Positions 55,158 to 63,325 of a stretch of DNA of 64,000 nucleotides are shown here, one piece after another (the first letter of the stretch is position 1; each line of letters opens with the position of its first letter). Made by a program: the position numbers and the translations under genes. The notes below the pieces were generated by a model. It was not told where the DNA came from. It saw only the letters and a program-made list of their open reading frames with translations, and made no database searches. Source of the DNA: Planctomycetota bacterium (GTDB taxonomy: Bacteria > Planctomycetota > Planctomycetia > Gemmatales > Gemmataceae); contig JACPPF010000176.1 of NCBI GenBank assembly GCA_016191165.1, positions 1 to 64,000 on the forward strand. The letters run 5' to 3'.

Positions 55158-55473
55158 TTCACCGGCGTTGGATTCCTACTGCGCGCGGCGGAGTGCGTCG
55201 TTTCGTTTTTATTCGCTACTTTTTTCCCAACGCGGCCGAGCCGCAACCGGGAAGCCGAGTGCACCGAACTCGAGTTCTCGCACAGGCGCCCAGGACGCAA
55301 AGGAATTCAAAAAGAGAGGGAATCACCCGTAATTGTCCCCCCTCAGTTTGTGCTCCTCGTCTTGCGTTCTCTTGTTTTCCTTTGCGACCTTTGCGTCTTT
55401 GCGAGACACAAAGGTCCGATGTCGGCTGCCCCAAAGTTCTTCGCGTGGTGCGCAGAAGTTAAGAGGTGAGAAT
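55158..55473. other. 316-bp intergenic region, no gene; contains a GACGCAAAGG inverted repeat
   Basis: No protein-like frame. GACGCAAAGG (55294-55303) and its complement CCTTTGCGTC (55388-55397) bracket an AT-richer stretch, and several TTTGCG motifs follow. It could be another dispersed element and is located between convergent genes, so it may serve as a terminator region. Confidence 0.5.
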
Positions 55474-56811
55474 CTATCTCGGGCTCTTGCTTTTCTCCTC
55501 CATGCGCACTCCCAGGATTAGCTCGGTCAGGTCTGGCGCGAGGTTCATGCGCCGGAGGAACAGTAGGGCGAAGCACGTATCCGGGACACCGGGAAAGCGG
55601 TCTTGCCGACTACCGTCCTGTTTTTGATTGGCGACAATGATTTTGGCGCCCCACCGGTACCAATCCCTGCCGTCGATCTCCTTCAGGTTGTACATCACGG
55701 CCATTCGCTCGAGCGACCACAGGAAATAAAGATCGCCCCAGGCATCGGCGCCAAAAATCGTGCCGAGCTCCAACTCCCAGCGGTCGATTGCGGAGAATTG
55801 ATTCCAGGTATCCGGGTCCTTTCTCGTTTCGAGGAGCCGAAAAAAATGTTCCATGTCCGCGGTGTGTTTTCGCCGTGCGAGGACAACGTCGGCAGGCAAG
55901 CCGGGCTTCTTTCCCATGATTTTGGCCAGGTAACCGAGGCCGCGCGCAACGGCGGGATCTTGCAGGGGAGCGAGTGCTTTTTTTCCTTGGCCATCAATCG
56001 CCAGCCCGATCGCAATGGCAATCAGGCCGGCGCAGGTCGAGGAATCGTGGAAAAAGGGGCTGGAGTCTCGATACCCCCAGCTTCCATTCGGTTTTTGCTT
56101 CTCCCGATACCTGCCAGCCGCGGTTGCGAGGGTAGGTGCGGCGATTACCTGATGCCGGCGCGCACACCATAAGGCCAGCGTGGCGAATTGGCCGATTGAA
56201 TGATCGTCTTGACCGGGCCGGAAAACTTCGAGATGTCCGGGGATGAAGCGATTGGCCATCAAGAAATTTCGTACCGCTCTCTCCTGGTAGGCATTGAGGA
56301 CCGGACAATGATAATGCCAGCCGCCCTTCTTGTTTTGGGCCGCGAGCAGGCGCAACGCCAGGCTTTGGATGCGTTGCCGAGCGGGGTCATTCGGGTCCGT
56401 TGCCTTGATGTCGCCTAGCCGGTTTAAAAAAAGGATCGAAAGCGCAATGGAGTAAGTGAACGTCAATTGCGAGGATGCTCCGCGAACAACGGCTGCTAAC
56501 GATCGCACGGCAGGATCGGTCGCCGGCACGCCACACTCTAGTAGCGTAAGTCCCGTCAAAGCCGCGGCCCCAACGTGAGCGCCGCCGTTGGAACCCTGAA
56601 ATGAATAAAAGCTGCCGTCATCTTTGACGCGTGATTTCAGGTACTCGACACCGTGGGTGATGGCCCTGTTGATCGTGGATTTTTCTGCCGATTCTTTCGG
56701 CGGAATCTGGCCGCTCGTTTTCTCGCCGCCCGCGGTCGGTTTTTTTCGAAGTAGCCGAACCTCAGGTTCCGTGTCGTGATTTTTTTTCCGAATTCGCTTT
56801 TTCCTTCCCAA
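55474..56811 (-). CDS. Prenyltransferase/squalene-oxidase repeat protein (C-terminal part of a frameshifted gene)
   Basis: The open frame of about 445 codons begins at a TTG inside a lysine-rich linker, not at a true start. Its alpha/alpha-barrel repeats are of the terpene cyclase-like type: AITHGVEYLKSRVKDDGSFY, GAAALTGLTLLECGVPATDP, LRLLAAQNKKGGWHYHC, and later REKQKPNGSWGYRDSS and IIVANQKQDGSRQDR. Planctomycete homologues are single proteins with an N-terminal zinc ribbon, a transmembrane helix and this domain. Those parts lie upstream in other frames (56812-57390). Catalytic Asp motifs of true cyclases are not evident, and the function of the family is unknown. Confidence 0.8.
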   Translation of the reverse strand: MGRKKRIRKKNHDTEPEVRLLRKKPTAGGEKTSGQIPPKESAEKSTINRAITHGVEYLKSRVKDDGSFYSFQGSNGGAHVGAAALTGLTLLECGVPATDPAVRSLAAVVRGASSQLTFTYSIALSILFLNRLGDIKATDPNDPARQRIQSLALRLLAAQNKKGGWHYHCPVLNAYQERAVRNFLMANRFIPGHLEVFRPGQDDHSIGQFATLALWCARRHQVIAAPTLATAAGRYREKQKPNGSWGYRDSSPFFHDSSTCAGLIAIAIGLAIDGQGKKALAPLQDPAVARGLGYLAKIMGKKPGLPADVVLARRKHTADMEHFFRLLETRKDPDTWNQFSAIDRWELELGTIFGADAWGDLYFLWSLERMAVMYNLKEIDGRDWYRWGAKIIVANQKQDGSRQDRFPGVPDTCFALLFLRRMNLAPDLTELILGVRMEEKSKSPR

Positions 56812-57390
56812 GCGTACGTTTCAAGGCTTCGGCCCATTTTTCATAGTCCGACTTTTCCTTGGTAGGCGGTGCCGGTTCGGCTTTTTCCTTTGCGGGCTTG
56901 TCTTTTGAACTGGGGATTTCCGTACTCTTTTTTCCCTCCTGATTCTTTTTCTCGCCGTCAAACTGCGTTTTCGATTGATCATTTACTCCCGTCCGTGCAT
57001 CATCGGTTTTCGAGGCTTGCCTGATGTCCGGCTGATTGCGCGGCGAGCCGCCATTTCCCGGCTACGAAAGGAAAAAGATCATCGTGCCAACAAGGCAGAC
57101 GACCACCAGCAGAAAAAAAACGCCGCCTACCAAAAGGACGGATTGCGATGGCAAGGACGCCGTGGCGCGGGAGGGGCGTGTTGCCGTTGGTGAACCTGGT
57201 TTTCATTTTTCGCGGCCGGCTCACCTGGTTGGCCTTTGGGGGGCTGCTGGCCGCCGGTTGGGATCATGACAGAACTCTTGCACGCCGTACACCTCGCCTG
57301 GCGACCGGCATCCTTCATCCCGGCCCTCATCTGTTTGCCGCAATGTTCGCAAAAAAAAAGTAATGGACCTGAATCCGATCCCCTCCGCAA
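56812..57390 (-). pseudogene. Disrupted 5' part of the same gene: zinc ribbon, transmembrane helix and charged linker in shifted frames
   Basis: From 57390 one frame (TTG start) encodes FFCEHCGKQMRAGMKDAGRQ then ARCTACKS, a CxxC...CxxC zinc ribbon, and stops near 57127 after a proline-rich stretch. A second frame continues with a transmembrane segment SVLLVGGVFFLLVVVCLVG, meets TAG at 57064-57062, and after it reads PGNGGSPRNQPDI and a long Lys/Glu linker to DYEKWAEALKRTLGKEK. It must shift once more to enter the prenyltransferase-repeat frame; dropping one A from the A8 run at 56771-56778 does this. A T9 run at the N-terminus is also suspicious. Either a decayed gene or homopolymer assembly errors. 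Confidence 0.65.
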
Positions 57391-57479
57391 GGTATGGCCA
57401 GCAGGAGTATCGTAACGGTAGTTTCCGCTGGACGCCAGCCGATTTTTTGGTTTCTAACGACGACCGATCACCGGATCGG

Positions 57480-57805
57480 TGGCCTGAAACGCTGGACCCA
57501 GGACGACGCCCATATGTTCATGACCTCCGATCAGGTCGAATCGGAAATGAAAGCCAACATCGAACTGGTCCAGGGGCCTGCGAGTCACGGGCGATTACCG
57601 CTCCGACAAAATCGGCGCCAAGATCCGCGAGGCCCAGCTCGATAAAATTCCCTACATGCTGGTGGTCGGCGACAAGGAGCAATCGGCCGGCACGGTGGCC
57701 GTCCGCTCCCGCACCGAGGGCGATCACGGCGCGAAGCCGATCGCCGAGTTCGTGGAAATGATCGAACGCGAGGTGAAGGAGCGCAAGCTGGCGGGCGTGA
57801 TTTGA
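57480..57805 (+). pseudogene. thrS: Threonyl-tRNA synthetase remnant (internal and N-terminal deletions)
   Basis: Two pieces of ThrRS in different frames. The first (57480 to about 57570) reads LKRWTQDDAHMFMTSDQVES, the catalytic-domain segment containing the QDDAH motif. The second (about 57572-57805) reads [20 protein letters not shown] followed by [15 protein letters not shown] and ends at the normal C-terminus KERKLAGVI, the anticodon-binding domain. The whole N-terminal half and roughly 150-200 residues between the pieces are missing, and the junction near 57572 is out of frame. It cannot encode a working enzyme, so an intact thrS should exist elsewhere. Confidence 0.8.
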
Positions 57806-57833
57806 TGGCCAGCGCCGGGAAAAAAAATCCCCA

Positions 57834-57897
57834 CCAGCCCGGAGCGCAAGCGACGGGGTATACGTCCGCTGGCCCCGTCGCTTGCGCTCCGGGCTGG
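57834..57897. repeat. Palindromic repeat (family F, copy 2)
   Basis: Arms 57834-57858 and 57873-57897 are perfect 25-bp reverse complements, identical to the arms at 39180-39247 over 24 bp, but the loop differs. Located 28 bp after the thrS remnant. Confidence 0.85.
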
Positions 57898-58040
57898 TAG
57901 GTCAAGACCGTCCAGTGGACGCCACGCCAACCCTGGTTCAGACAAAAGGGATGTGAGAAGTCCCCTGTCACGCGTAACTTGTTAATTTGACTGATGTTGT
58001 GCCGATTTTTTTGAGGACTTCTCACGGAATGGGGGGTATA

Positions 58041-58083
58041 GGCGTGACCAGGGGCGCAACCCCCGTGCGCCACTGGTCACGCC
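58041..58083. repeat. Inverted repeat with 11-bp arms (family K)
   Basis: GGCGTGACCAG (58041-58051) pairs with CTGGTCACGCC (58073-58083); inner GGGCGCAACCCCCGTGCGCC adds more pairing. Confidence 0.7.
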
Positions 58084-58230
58084 TGACTCGCCAAGTCAGG
58101 ATTGCGGGATTGGACAACTGACATTGAAATTTCGTTTCCGCGACGGGGCGGAACGGGGCCATTGCCAGTTGCGGCCGCCGCGCCACCATGATAAAATCAA
58201 CGCGCCACCACCAATCCGGAGGACATCGCG

Positions 58231-58497
58231 ATGGGTTCCACACCTGCCAGCGAGTTGCACGCATTCCATGTTTTCATCGGGGAGAAGCTGTCCAACGGCA
58301 GCGCACACCTCTCGCCGGAGGAAGCCCTTGATGCCTGGCGGGACCTGTACCCCGACCCTTTCGACGATGAGGATGACCTGGCGGCGATCGAGGCCGCGCT
58401 GGACGATGTAGACCGTGGGATCAAGGGAATTTCGTTTAAAGAGTCGGATCGGCAAATTCGAGAAGAGTTTAATCTTCCAGCCCCGGACAAACGATGA
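58231..58497 (+). CDS. Antitoxin-like small acidic protein (88 aa)
   Basis: ATG with a strong GGAGG 8 nt upstream. The protein is acidic and helical (LSPEEALDAWRDLYPDPFDD, AAIEAALDDVDRGIKGISF) and overlaps the next start by 4 bp (ATGA). The next gene is a broken RelE/ParE-type toxin, so this is read as its antitoxin. No DNA-binding motif is obvious. It appears intact although its partner is not. Confidence 0.7.
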   Translation: MGSTPASELHAFHVFIGEKLSNGSAHLSPEEALDAWRDLYPDPFDDEDDLAAIEAALDDVDRGIKGISFKESDRQIREEFNLPAPDKR

Positions 58498-58726
58498 GTC
58501 GCTACCTCGAAATCTCACCGCGTGCACATATCGATGTGCGTCGAATCATGAAATGGCTCAGGAGTCGCTCGCCAAAAGGGGCAGCAACTTGCGACAAGCG
58601 TTATTCAAAACCCGGCGTGGGCGGCGTTATCGAATCATTTTTGAATTCTCCGCGACCGAAGTGTCCATGCTCCGCGTGCGGCGACCGGGTCAGCGCCCGC
58701 TGCGGCAGCGCGATTTGCCTGGGTAG
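58494..58726 (+). pseudogene. RelE/ParE-family toxin gene with internal deletion and frameshift
   Basis: The start overlaps the antitoxin gene (ATGA). The first frame reads MSRYLEISPRAHIDVRRIMK then WLRSRSPKGAAT, the helical N-terminus of ParE/RelE toxins. From about 58583 a different frame gives LRQALFKTRRGRRYRIIFEF then SATEVSMLRVRRPGQ, the beta-sheet C-terminus with basic residues, ending at TAG 58724-58726. About 25-35 residues normally found between these parts are missing, and the junction is out of frame, so the toxin is inactive as written. Confidence 0.75.
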
Positions 58727-58892
58727 GCGACCAGAATCCAGAATTCAAGTTCTCAATAGAAGTGGAACTTCAATCGGGCAACAGGTACAATAGGGCAAAA
58801 TCGGCCGAGCTTTTGTGTGTTGATTTCATGGGAATTTCGCTAACGCCTCGGCGGTGCCACCCACCATTTCTTCTGTTACTGGGACTCTCGTC

Positions 58893-61640
58893 ATGGCTAA
58901 AATCGCTTGTCCAGTTTGTCGCAAGCCGTTCGAGGCAGAGCAATCGTCTACCACTAGCTTCCCATGTCCCGCATGCGGAAGTCGTTTGCAGTGGCTAAAA
59001 GATGGCAAGGTTGCGCCCCTCGGCGGCGTGCCCGTTGCCAAACCGTCTCGCCTGGCGCCCGGCACGAGAGCCGGTTCCCAAGAATCGCCGAGAAGCGCGC
59101 TGTCGGTCCGTTTGGTTGGCGCGTTGATTCTTTTGATTGTGGTTGTGTCTACGATGAGCTTTGGCGTCGGCTGGTATCTGAATCGCCCACGCGTTACCGA
59201 GCTTGTGGAAAATCCCGTGCCGCCGCCGGAACGCAAGCGAGATTCCGACAACCTCCCGCCGAAACCCGCGAAGGAACGCGGCCTGCCCGACAAGAAAAAG
59301 CCCAACCTGATCCAGCCGTTCGCTGGGTCGTTGGAATTAACCGCACCGCCGGTTGTCACCTTGAAGAGCGGCGAAGCACACATTTTTGAAGTAAGCATCC
59401 GCCGGCAAAGCTGCGAGGGCGAGGTCGAAGTCCGTCTGGAGGGGCTGGGCCCGGACATGAAGGCCGCCCCGATCCGCATCCCCGCCGACCGCGACCGCGC
59501 GAAATTGAGCGTAACCGGCAAGCAGCCGGGAACGCTGGAGGCGACCGTGGTCGCGCGGCTTGGTGAGTTGACGGCAAGGAGGCCGCTCAAGATCACGGTG
59601 ATGGCAGCAACGAGGCTTGCCGAAGTACGACGGTTGAGAGTTGGCAAGATTCACGCGAACAGTCTGGTCTTCTCTGCTGATGGAAAATCGTTGCACGCCA
59701 GCGTTAGAGGTAACCAGTTTTACCCCTACATACAAACCTGGGACGTCGCCAGCGGAGGGTTGCGCCAATCGAGACCAATAGGTAAATCTCCCCTTAGAAT
59801 CGAGTCGATCAGTCCTGACGGGGAACGCGGAATGGGGCGGGGACCTGGCATTTGGATTAGTGCCGAGGGTGAACGCCACATGACGGCCCTTGATGGCATT
59901 TTTGATCTCAGAGACGGGAAGAGGATTTTTGATGTCAGCCCCCCTGCTTACTATGTGGCGCCTGCCTCAAGGGAGTTTCTTTTTGAGGTTTGTTTTGTGG
60001 ATGGAGGCCGTCTTGTGGTGACGCGGCCCGCAGGGCCGAACGCTAAATTGATTTCGGTGGTTGAATTTAGAGAAGCCCGTACCGGCAAATTGGTACACGA
60101 GATTCCTTTCCATCGCAAACCGGTTGTCTCTCCAAATGGGCAATGGCTAGCGCATTATACAAATGACAACCTGTTGCCAAATAAGTTTCAGATCGAACTT
60201 ATCAACGTGCTCACCGGAAAAAAGGTTGGGGAAATTGACGCGAGCGTGACGAATGAAAATCGAAGCGGCGGAAGAATTGCCCACTCGTTCTCGCACGACG
60301 GTGGGGTACTGGCGGGCTTAAAAGACGGAGAGATTTTCGTCTGGAATTGCCCCAAGGGAGAGCCCCGGCAATTCAAGCCGAATCCGGCCAAAAGCCGAGA
60401 TGTGAAATGCCTCCTTTCGCCAGACGGCAAGACACTGGCTTCGTTCAATCCAACTTATAGCCCGGCGACTGGAAGCGGCACCCTGCCGATCCCGGTAATG
60501 CTATGGGATGTTGCGACGGGAGAAATGGTTCGGGAATTGAAAGGACACCATGCGTATGCATGTGTGTTTTCTCCTGACAGCAAAACAATTGCGACCGCAG
60601 GGAATGATTCTGGCAAACCCGGCTATTTGGTTCCTGGCGACATTCGCCTCTGGGATGTTGCCTCCGGGAAACTACTGCACATACTCAATCCCGATCTTGG
60701 CACCGTGTCCTCTGCGGCATTCTCGGCCGATGGTAAGAGAGCGACCTTCGTAGGTAGCTATCGTTACGCTCCGTGGAGTCTATGGAACCTGGAATCAGGC
60801 GATTTGATCAATTCTTCCTGGGCTGATAGCACGAGCCGAGCCTATCAGCTTGATGGCTTCGCCCGGGAAAACAACATCATTCTGGGAAAGCACTCTCAAA
60901 ATCCGCAGGCTCCCATTGACCAACCGGCGGTTTTGGAGATCAAGGAGAGAAAACCAAAAACTAAAGATTTGCCTAAGATCATTCAGTCGCCGACGATCAT
61001 TCACTCGCCAGCAACGAAATACAAAGAGCCTCATTTCCAAGATGCCAGCGATTTCCTGCGCGACGGGCGAGTCGTGCTGGCTCATGTCAGCGGCGCGGTT
61101 TGGGTCTGGGATTACAAGAACAAGACGGACCCGAGGCCATTTCTCAAGGGACATGAAAAACCGATCCGCGCCATGGCGGTGTCCTCGGACGGCTCGCACC
61201 TGGCTACCGCGAGTGCCGACGGGACGGTGAAACTCTGGAACGTCAAAACGGCCGAGGAAGTGCGGACCTTGAAAGGGCACGCCGGCCCCGTGTTGACGGT
61301 CGCCTTTTCTCCGGACGGCACCCGTCTGGCCTCCGGCGGCGCCGATGGCATCATGAAAATCTGGAATGTCGCCAAGGACGAACCGCCCGCCCGTTTGCAA
61401 GGCCACACAGGCGCCGTTCACGCCCTCGTCTGGACTCCCGCCGGGAAGCGCGTTCTTAGCGGCGGTGAAGACCAGATCGTGCGGCTCTGGGACGCCAACG
61501 CCCTGCGAGAACTGCATCGCGGCGTCGGTCATCAGATGCCGATTCTCGCGGTCGGCGTCACGACCGACGGCACCCGCTTTCACTCCGCTAGCCGCGACGG
61601 AACCATCCGCACCTGGGAACCGGCCAAGGACGCCAAGTAG
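58893..61640 (+). CDS. Zinc-ribbon, single-TM, WD40-repeat protein (about 915 aa)
   Basis: The start at 58893 (MAKIACPVC) is preferred over a GTG at 58854 because the zinc ribbon begins here as in relatives. CPVC (Cys6, Cys9) and CPAC (Cys25, Cys28) form the ribbon; a transmembrane helix spans about 72-95; a proline/lysine linker and an Ig-like beta domain follow to about 260. The remainder is beta-propeller with degenerate WD40 units and at least four clear ones near the C-terminus (e.g. ATASADGTVKLWNVKTAEEV, LASGGADGIMKIWNVAKDE). Probably cytoplasmic ribbon with an external propeller, a common planctomycete scaffold of unknown partner. Confidence 0.93.
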   Translation: MAKIACPVCRKPFEAEQSSTTSFPCPACGSRLQWLKDGKVAPLGGVPVAKPSRLAPGTRAGSQESPRSALSVRLVGALILLIVVVSTMSFGVGWYLNRPRVTELVENPVPPPERKRDSDNLPPKPAKERGLPDKKKPNLIQPFAGSLELTAPPVVTLKSGEAHIFEVSIRRQSCEGEVEVRLEGLGPDMKAAPIRIPADRDRAKLSVTGKQPGTLEATVVARLGELTARRPLKITVMAATRLAEVRRLRVGKIHANSLVFSADGKSLHASVRGNQFYPYIQTWDVASGGLRQSRPIGKSPLRIESISPDGERGMGRGPGIWISAEGERHMTALDGIFDLRDGKRIFDVSPPAYYVAPASREFLFEVCFVDGGRLVVTRPAGPNAKLISVVEFREARTGKLVHEIPFHRKPVVSPNGQWLAHYTNDNLLPNKFQIELINVLTGKKVGEIDASVTNENRSGGRIAHSFSHDGGVLAGLKDGEIFVWNCPKGEPRQFKPNPAKSRDVKCLLSPDGKTLASFNPTYSPATGSGTLPIPVMLWDVATGEMVRELKGHHAYACVFSPDSKTIATAGNDSGKPGYLVPGDIRLWDVASGKLLHILNPDLGTVSSAAFSADGKRATFVGSYRYAPWSLWNLESGDLINSSWADSTSRAYQLDGFARENNIILGKHSQNPQAPIDQPAVLEIKERKPKTKDLPKIIQSPTIIHSPATKYKEPHFQDASDFLRDGRVVLAHVSGAVWVWDYKNKTDPRPFLKGHEKPIRAMAVSSDGSHLATASADGTVKLWNVKTAEEVRTLKGHAGPVLTVAFSPDGTRLASGGADGIMKIWNVAKDEPPARLQGHTGAVHALVWTPAGKRVLSGGEDQIVRLWDANALRELHRGVGHQMPILAVGVTTDGTRFHSASRDGTIRTWEPAKDAK

Positions 61641-61942
61641 CGCCAGCGGCGTGCTTCGGCCAATCGAGCAAGGCATTGATGAGCGGAGGGAGCAATCTTT
61701 CGTGCAAGGTGCAAGCCGCCGGGGACAGACAGATTTCCCAACGCAGTCCAAAAAACCGCTTTCCGGTGTCACCCCCGGACGTGAGTAGGTGGCTGCGAAA
61801 CGTCGCTGGCGCGTTGAGAATTGGCCTGTTTCTATGCATTCCGCCTACTCATCGGCTGGTGCGTAGGTGGGATACCCTAAGCCGGGAATGCACCAGGCAT
61901 TCACCCCCCGCCAATCGCTGCGCTCATGGCGGGGCTTGGGGG
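61641..61942. other. 302-bp region between convergent genes, no gene seen
   Basis: No credible coding frame. Near 61907-61948, CCCCCCGCC and GGCGGGGCTTGGGGG form an imperfect GC-rich hairpin before the stop of the minus-strand gene, a possible bidirectional terminator. Confidence 0.45.
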
Positions 61943-63217
61943 TTATCGCACTTTGCCAATCCGCCACAAATGCTCCCGCGTCCGAATGAACAGGCTCCCA
62001 GACGCTGCCGCGGGAGAGGCCATGATGTCTTCGCCAAGTTCGACGCGCGACAGCACCTTCAGTTGACGGGCGGCCTCGATGATGAAGGCGGTGCCTTCCT
62101 TGCTGAAGAAATAGACGCGTTCACCCGCGACCAAGGGCGTGGCACGGAAGGCCTGACCCAGGCGCTCCTTCCAGACTTCGTCGCCCGTCTTCGCATCGAC
62201 GCAGGTGACGACGCCGGCGTTGTTGCACAAAAACACCAGGCCGTTGGCGTAGACGGGGCTGGCGGCGTCGGGGGTGGCGCCGGTGTATTTCCATTGCACG
62301 TTGCTCTTGGTGATGTCGCCCTTGCCGCCGACCTTCACGGCGAAGAGCGGGCCTTTCATGCCTTGCACCGCGTAGACGGTATCGCCGGCCAAAGTTGGCC
62401 CGGAGATGACGCGGTTGCCCTTGAACGGCCTGGCCTGCCAGAGTTGCCTGCCGGTCGCCGGGTCGTAGGCGTCGAGCACGTTGCCGCCGAAGATGATGAG
62501 TTCGCCGCGGCCCTTGTTGTTGAAGAGCAGGGGTGTGGTGTAGGAGTCAGCCGGCTCGGAGGTGGCGCCGGTGACGCGGGGCGTGTGCCATTTCTCTTTG
62601 CCGGTCAACTTATCATGCGCGACGAGGTAGCTTTTGCCGTTGTTCTTGGGATCCTGCATGCAAACTGAGATCAGCAGGTCGCCGACGAGGAGGGGTGAAT
62701 TGGCATGGCCCCACCAGATGGAGTAGAAGCCATAGTCCTTGGCGAGATTGGCGTCCCAGACCTTTTTGCCCGTGAAGTCGAAGCAGGCGAGGTCGCCGTT
62801 GCCGAAATGGATCCAGACGTGCTTGCCGTCGGTGACGGGAGACGGGCTGGCCATGTTGTGCTCGTCGTGGAAGCGGAGGTTGCCGAGCGCGCCCTTGCGG
62901 CGAGGCGTGCCGCGACCGACATCGCGCTGCCAATCGATCTTGCCGGTGCCGGCGTTGATGCGCAGGAAGAGCAGGCGGTCGGCGTCCTGGGTGGTGACAA
63001 AGACGGCGTCGCGCCAGATCGCGGGGGTTGACGTGCCCCAGCCGGGAATCGAGGTCTTCCAGACGATGTTGTCGGTCTTGCTCCACTTGATGGGCAGGTT
63101 GTCGCCCGGGGCATGGCTGTCATTGGTCGGCCCGCGCCATTGCGGCCAGGTGTCGGCGGGGGATACGGTTGATGTCTGTCCGACGGTAAGCAGGAGCGCG
63201 AGTGCAAGAGGGGACAT
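61943..63217 (-). CDS. PQQ-like beta-propeller repeat protein, exported (424 aa)
   Basis: ATG at 63217 with GGAG 9 nt upstream. The signal peptide is MSPLALALLLTVGQTSTVSP; the mature part begins DTWPQWRGPTNDSHAPGDNL, the usual opening of planctomycete PQQ-binding-like (YncE/BamB-type) proteins. Blades contain WKTSIPGWGTSTPAIW, FDFTGKKVWDANLAKDYG, YDPATGRQLWQARPFKGNRV and VDAKTGDEVWKERLGQAF. Cofactor binding is not shown; many such proteins are structural. The open frame extends upstream into the divergent gene, but start signals favour 63217. Confidence 0.92.
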   Translation of the reverse strand: MSPLALALLLTVGQTSTVSPADTWPQWRGPTNDSHAPGDNLPIKWSKTDNIVWKTSIPGWGTSTPAIWRDAVFVTTQDADRLLFLRINAGTGKIDWQRDVGRGTPRRKGALGNLRFHDEHNMASPSPVTDGKHVWIHFGNGDLACFDFTGKKVWDANLAKDYGFYSIWWGHANSPLLVGDLLISVCMQDPKNNGKSYLVAHDKLTGKEKWHTPRVTGATSEPADSYTTPLLFNNKGRGELIIFGGNVLDAYDPATGRQLWQARPFKGNRVISGPTLAGDTVYAVQGMKGPLFAVKVGGKGDITKSNVQWKYTGATPDAASPVYANGLVFLCNNAGVVTCVDAKTGDEVWKERLGQAFRATPLVAGERVYFFSKEGTAFIIEAARQLKVLSRVELGEDIMASPAAASGSLFIRTREHLWRIGKVR

Positions 63218-63325
63218 TGGCGGGAATCTCCGGGAATCGAAGGATGGCGGCAACTGGTGTTTCTTCGTAATGTTATCAACTGCATGGCGATTTCGCCACG
63301 GTCCCTTGGAGTAAGGAACGGCATC
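63218..63325. promoter_or_regulatory. 108-bp divergent promoter region between two PQQ-propeller genes
   Basis: The starts at 63217 (minus) and 63326 (plus) face away from each other, so this short gap must hold both promoters. No hexamers close to consensus were found. Each gene has its own ribosome binding site (GGAG and AAGGA). Confidence 0.4.

Larger units (their letters stand above)
57806..58230. other. 425-bp intergenic region with two palindromic repeats
   Basis: No gene recognised. It contains the second copy of family F (57834-57897) and a smaller inverted repeat with 11-bp arms GGCGTGACCAG (58041-58051) and CTGGTCACGCC (58073-58083). Confidence 0.7.

Noticed and set aside
57363-57761. 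132-codon plus-strand open frame
   Set aside because: It overlaps the thrS remnant in the wrong frame; the recognisable ThrRS sequence is in the other two frames.
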